A stretch of 6,184 nucleotides of DNA from an uncultured Lachnospiraceae bacterium (GTDB lineage Bacteria; Bacillota; Clostridia; Lachnospirales; Lachnospiraceae). The notes under the pieces were generated by a model, which saw only the letters and a list, made by a program, of their open reading frames with translations, searched no databases and was not told the DNA's origin. Below, one piece after another: positions 5,018-6,184 of this stretch. The DNA lies in NCBI GenBank assembly GCA_945834545.1, contig CAMAHO010000132.1, positions 1 through 6,184 on the forward strand, given 5' to 3'. The position numbers were made by a program, and so were the translations under genes. Numbering within the stretch: the first letter of the stretch is position 1; each line of letters starts with the position of its first letter.

Positions 5018-6184
5018 TTATATTTCAACCTCTAATTCAACTACACTGCAGGGAGGAATCACAAGCTCCAGGCCGGCATCCTTTACCGTCCAGTCGGAAA
5101 ACTCCTTGCTTGCAATCACCTCAGGGTTTTCAAAGGTATTGTGCTCCTTCATCTGTCCTGTAAGTATTCTGCCCTTGACTGCCTTTATCTTTGTCTCGGT
5201 AAAGACACTGTCCACAACCTCCGTATCTGTCAAAGACATGTTTGTAATCGTCATATACACCTTTCCATCCTGACCCAGGGAAACGGACTCTGTAAGCTTC
5301 GGTATTTCTCTTCCCTCGTTTCCGATTCTCTCTGTATCCATATGGGAATCCAACAGTTCGTTGTCCTGATGAACCTTATACAAGTCAAATACATGCCAGG
5401 TAGGCGTCTTTACAATCCTGTCACCCTCAGTCAAAATCACAGCTTGAAGGACGTTCACTACCTGAGCGATATTAGCCATTTTCACTCTGTCACAATGCTT
5501 GTTGAAAATATTCAGATTAATACCTGCCACTAAAGCATCTCGCATGGTGTTCTGCTGATACAGGAAGCCCGGATTGGTTCCTTCCTCCACATTAAACCAG
5601 GTACCCCATTCATCCACCATCAGACCAATCTTCTTTTCCGGGTCAAATTGGTCCATAATGGCTCCGTGTCTTGTAACCAACTCTTCCATCTGGTAGGTTT
5701 GATACATGGTTTCGTACCAATCCTTTTCCGTAAACTCCGTAGCTGCACCCTTGTCTATCCAGTTGCCGTAGGGAACCGTATAGTAGTGCAGGGAGAGGGC
5801 CTTCAGATTCACATTGCCATGGTCATTCAGGGTCTCCAACAGTGTCTTTGTCCAGTGGTAATCATTGGAATTGGGTCCGCAGGCGATTTTGGTAATAGGT
5901 TTCTTAGAGTCATAATCTCTCACATAGGTCTGGTATCTTCTGTATAAATCCCCATAGTACTGCGGACGCATATTGCCGCCGCAGCCCCAGTTTTCATTGC
6001 CGATTGCAAAATAATCTACCGTCCATGGTTCTTTGTGACCGTTCTTTTCCCGCAAATCTGCCATAGGGGAAACGCCGTCAAAGGTCATATATTCCACCCA
6101 CTCACTCATCTCCTGAACCGTACCGCTACCCAAATTGCCATTGATATAGGTCTTACAGCCCAGTTGTCTGCAAAGCTCCATAAA
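5018..6184 (-). CDS. abfA: GH51 alpha-L-arabinofuranosidase (5' end outside window)
   Basis: This enzyme removes terminal alpha-L-arabinofuranosyl residues from arabinoxylan, arabinan or their oligosaccharides. The frame is open through the right edge (a Phe codon precedes the Met at 6181), so that Met is internal and roughly 110-120 N-terminal residues are missing compared with the usual ~500. Numbering from that Met: INGNLGSGTVQEMSEWVEY at 13-31 is the conserved strand-helix of the catalytic barrel. FAIGNENWGCGG at 58-69 carries the acid/base Glu63. LHYYTVP at 131-137 holds a conserved active-site His. LMVDEWGTWF at 187-196 carries the nucleophile Glu191. From about residue 285 a beta-rich C-terminal domain follows (VYMTITNMSLTDTEVV to the end), the normal GH51 beta-sandwich. 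Both catalytic residues are present, so it should be active. No signal peptide can be judged because the N-terminus is absent. It is separated from the tad genes by a terminator and is probably functionally unrelated to them. Confidence 0.95.
   Translation of the reverse strand, partial: FMELCRQLGCKTYINGNLGSGTVQEMSEWVEYMTFDGVSPMADLREKNGHKEPWTVDYFAIGNENWGCGGNMRPQYYGDLYRRYQTYVRDYDSKKPITKIACGPNSNDYHWTKTLLETLNDHGNVNLKALSLHYYTVPYGNWIDKGAATEFTEKDWYETMYQTYQMEELVTRHGAIMDQFDPEKKIGLMVDEWGTWFNVEEGTNPGFLYQQNTMRDALVAGINLNIFNKHCDRVKMANIAQVVNVLQAVILTEGDRIVKTPTWHVFDLYKVHQDNELLDSHMDTERIGNEGREIPKLTESVSLGQDGKVYMTITNMSLTDTEVVDSVFTETKIKAVKGRILTGQMKEHNTFENPEVIASKEFSDWTVKDAGLELVIPPCSVVELEVEI

Noticed and set aside
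5141..5533. 130-codon plus-strand frame opposite the arabinofuranosidase gene
   Set aside because: It lies antisense to a clear GH51 coding region, has no recognisable domain, and is the expected shadow of a long gene.

Overview
The window looks like chromosomal DNA of a low-to-moderate G+C Gram-positive anaerobe of the Clostridia, most plausibly a plant-fibre-degrading Lachnospiraceae-type gut bacterium. This is inferred from strong AGGAGG-type Shine-Dalgarno sites, TTG and GTG starts, a compact Tad (tight adherence / Flp type IVb pilus) locus with no secretin in view, and a neighbouring GH51 arabinofuranosidase. No species can be named from the sequence alone.

Layout, right to left because nearly everything is on the minus strand. 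Positions 5018-6184 hold the C-terminal three quarters of an intracellular-type GH51 alpha-L-arabinofuranosidase whose 5' end lies outside the window. A perfect bidirectional terminator hairpin (4924-4961) separates it from what follows. On the plus strand, 4779-4889 encodes a 36-residue, purely hydrophobic and acidic membrane peptide with its own extended -10 promoter (4713-4741), a good ribosome-binding site and the shared terminator. It forms a complete single-gene transcription unit that is too short for ordinary gene calling.

Divergently from it runs a tightly packed minus-strand Tad operon: tadA/cpaF ATPase (3320-4459, TTG start), tadB (2397-3323), tadC (1548-2369), a short Flp1-like pilin (1288-1500), two TadE-like pseudopilin genes (932-1312 and 391-969) and the start of a CpaB/RcpC-like SAF protein (1-390, cut by the window edge). 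Junctions overlap or abut (ATGA overlap, 25-nt overlap, 38-nt overlap, TAA directly followed by ATG), which indicates one co-transcribed and translationally coupled unit. The ATPase powers assembly, TadB and TadC form the inner-membrane platform, and the pilin plus two pseudopilins are the likely substrates. CpaB probably acts outside the membrane. No prepilin peptidase, TadZ/CpaE or secretin is present in the window; the first two may lie beyond the left edge.

The most unusual items are the 36-residue peptide with an alanine-every-four-residues ladder and no basic residue, two back-to-back perfect palindromes in the tad leader, a K-[KT]-[DE]-x-G motif shared by the three pilin-like proteins that lack the canonical Glu at +5, and a divergent Asp-box segment in the ATPase.
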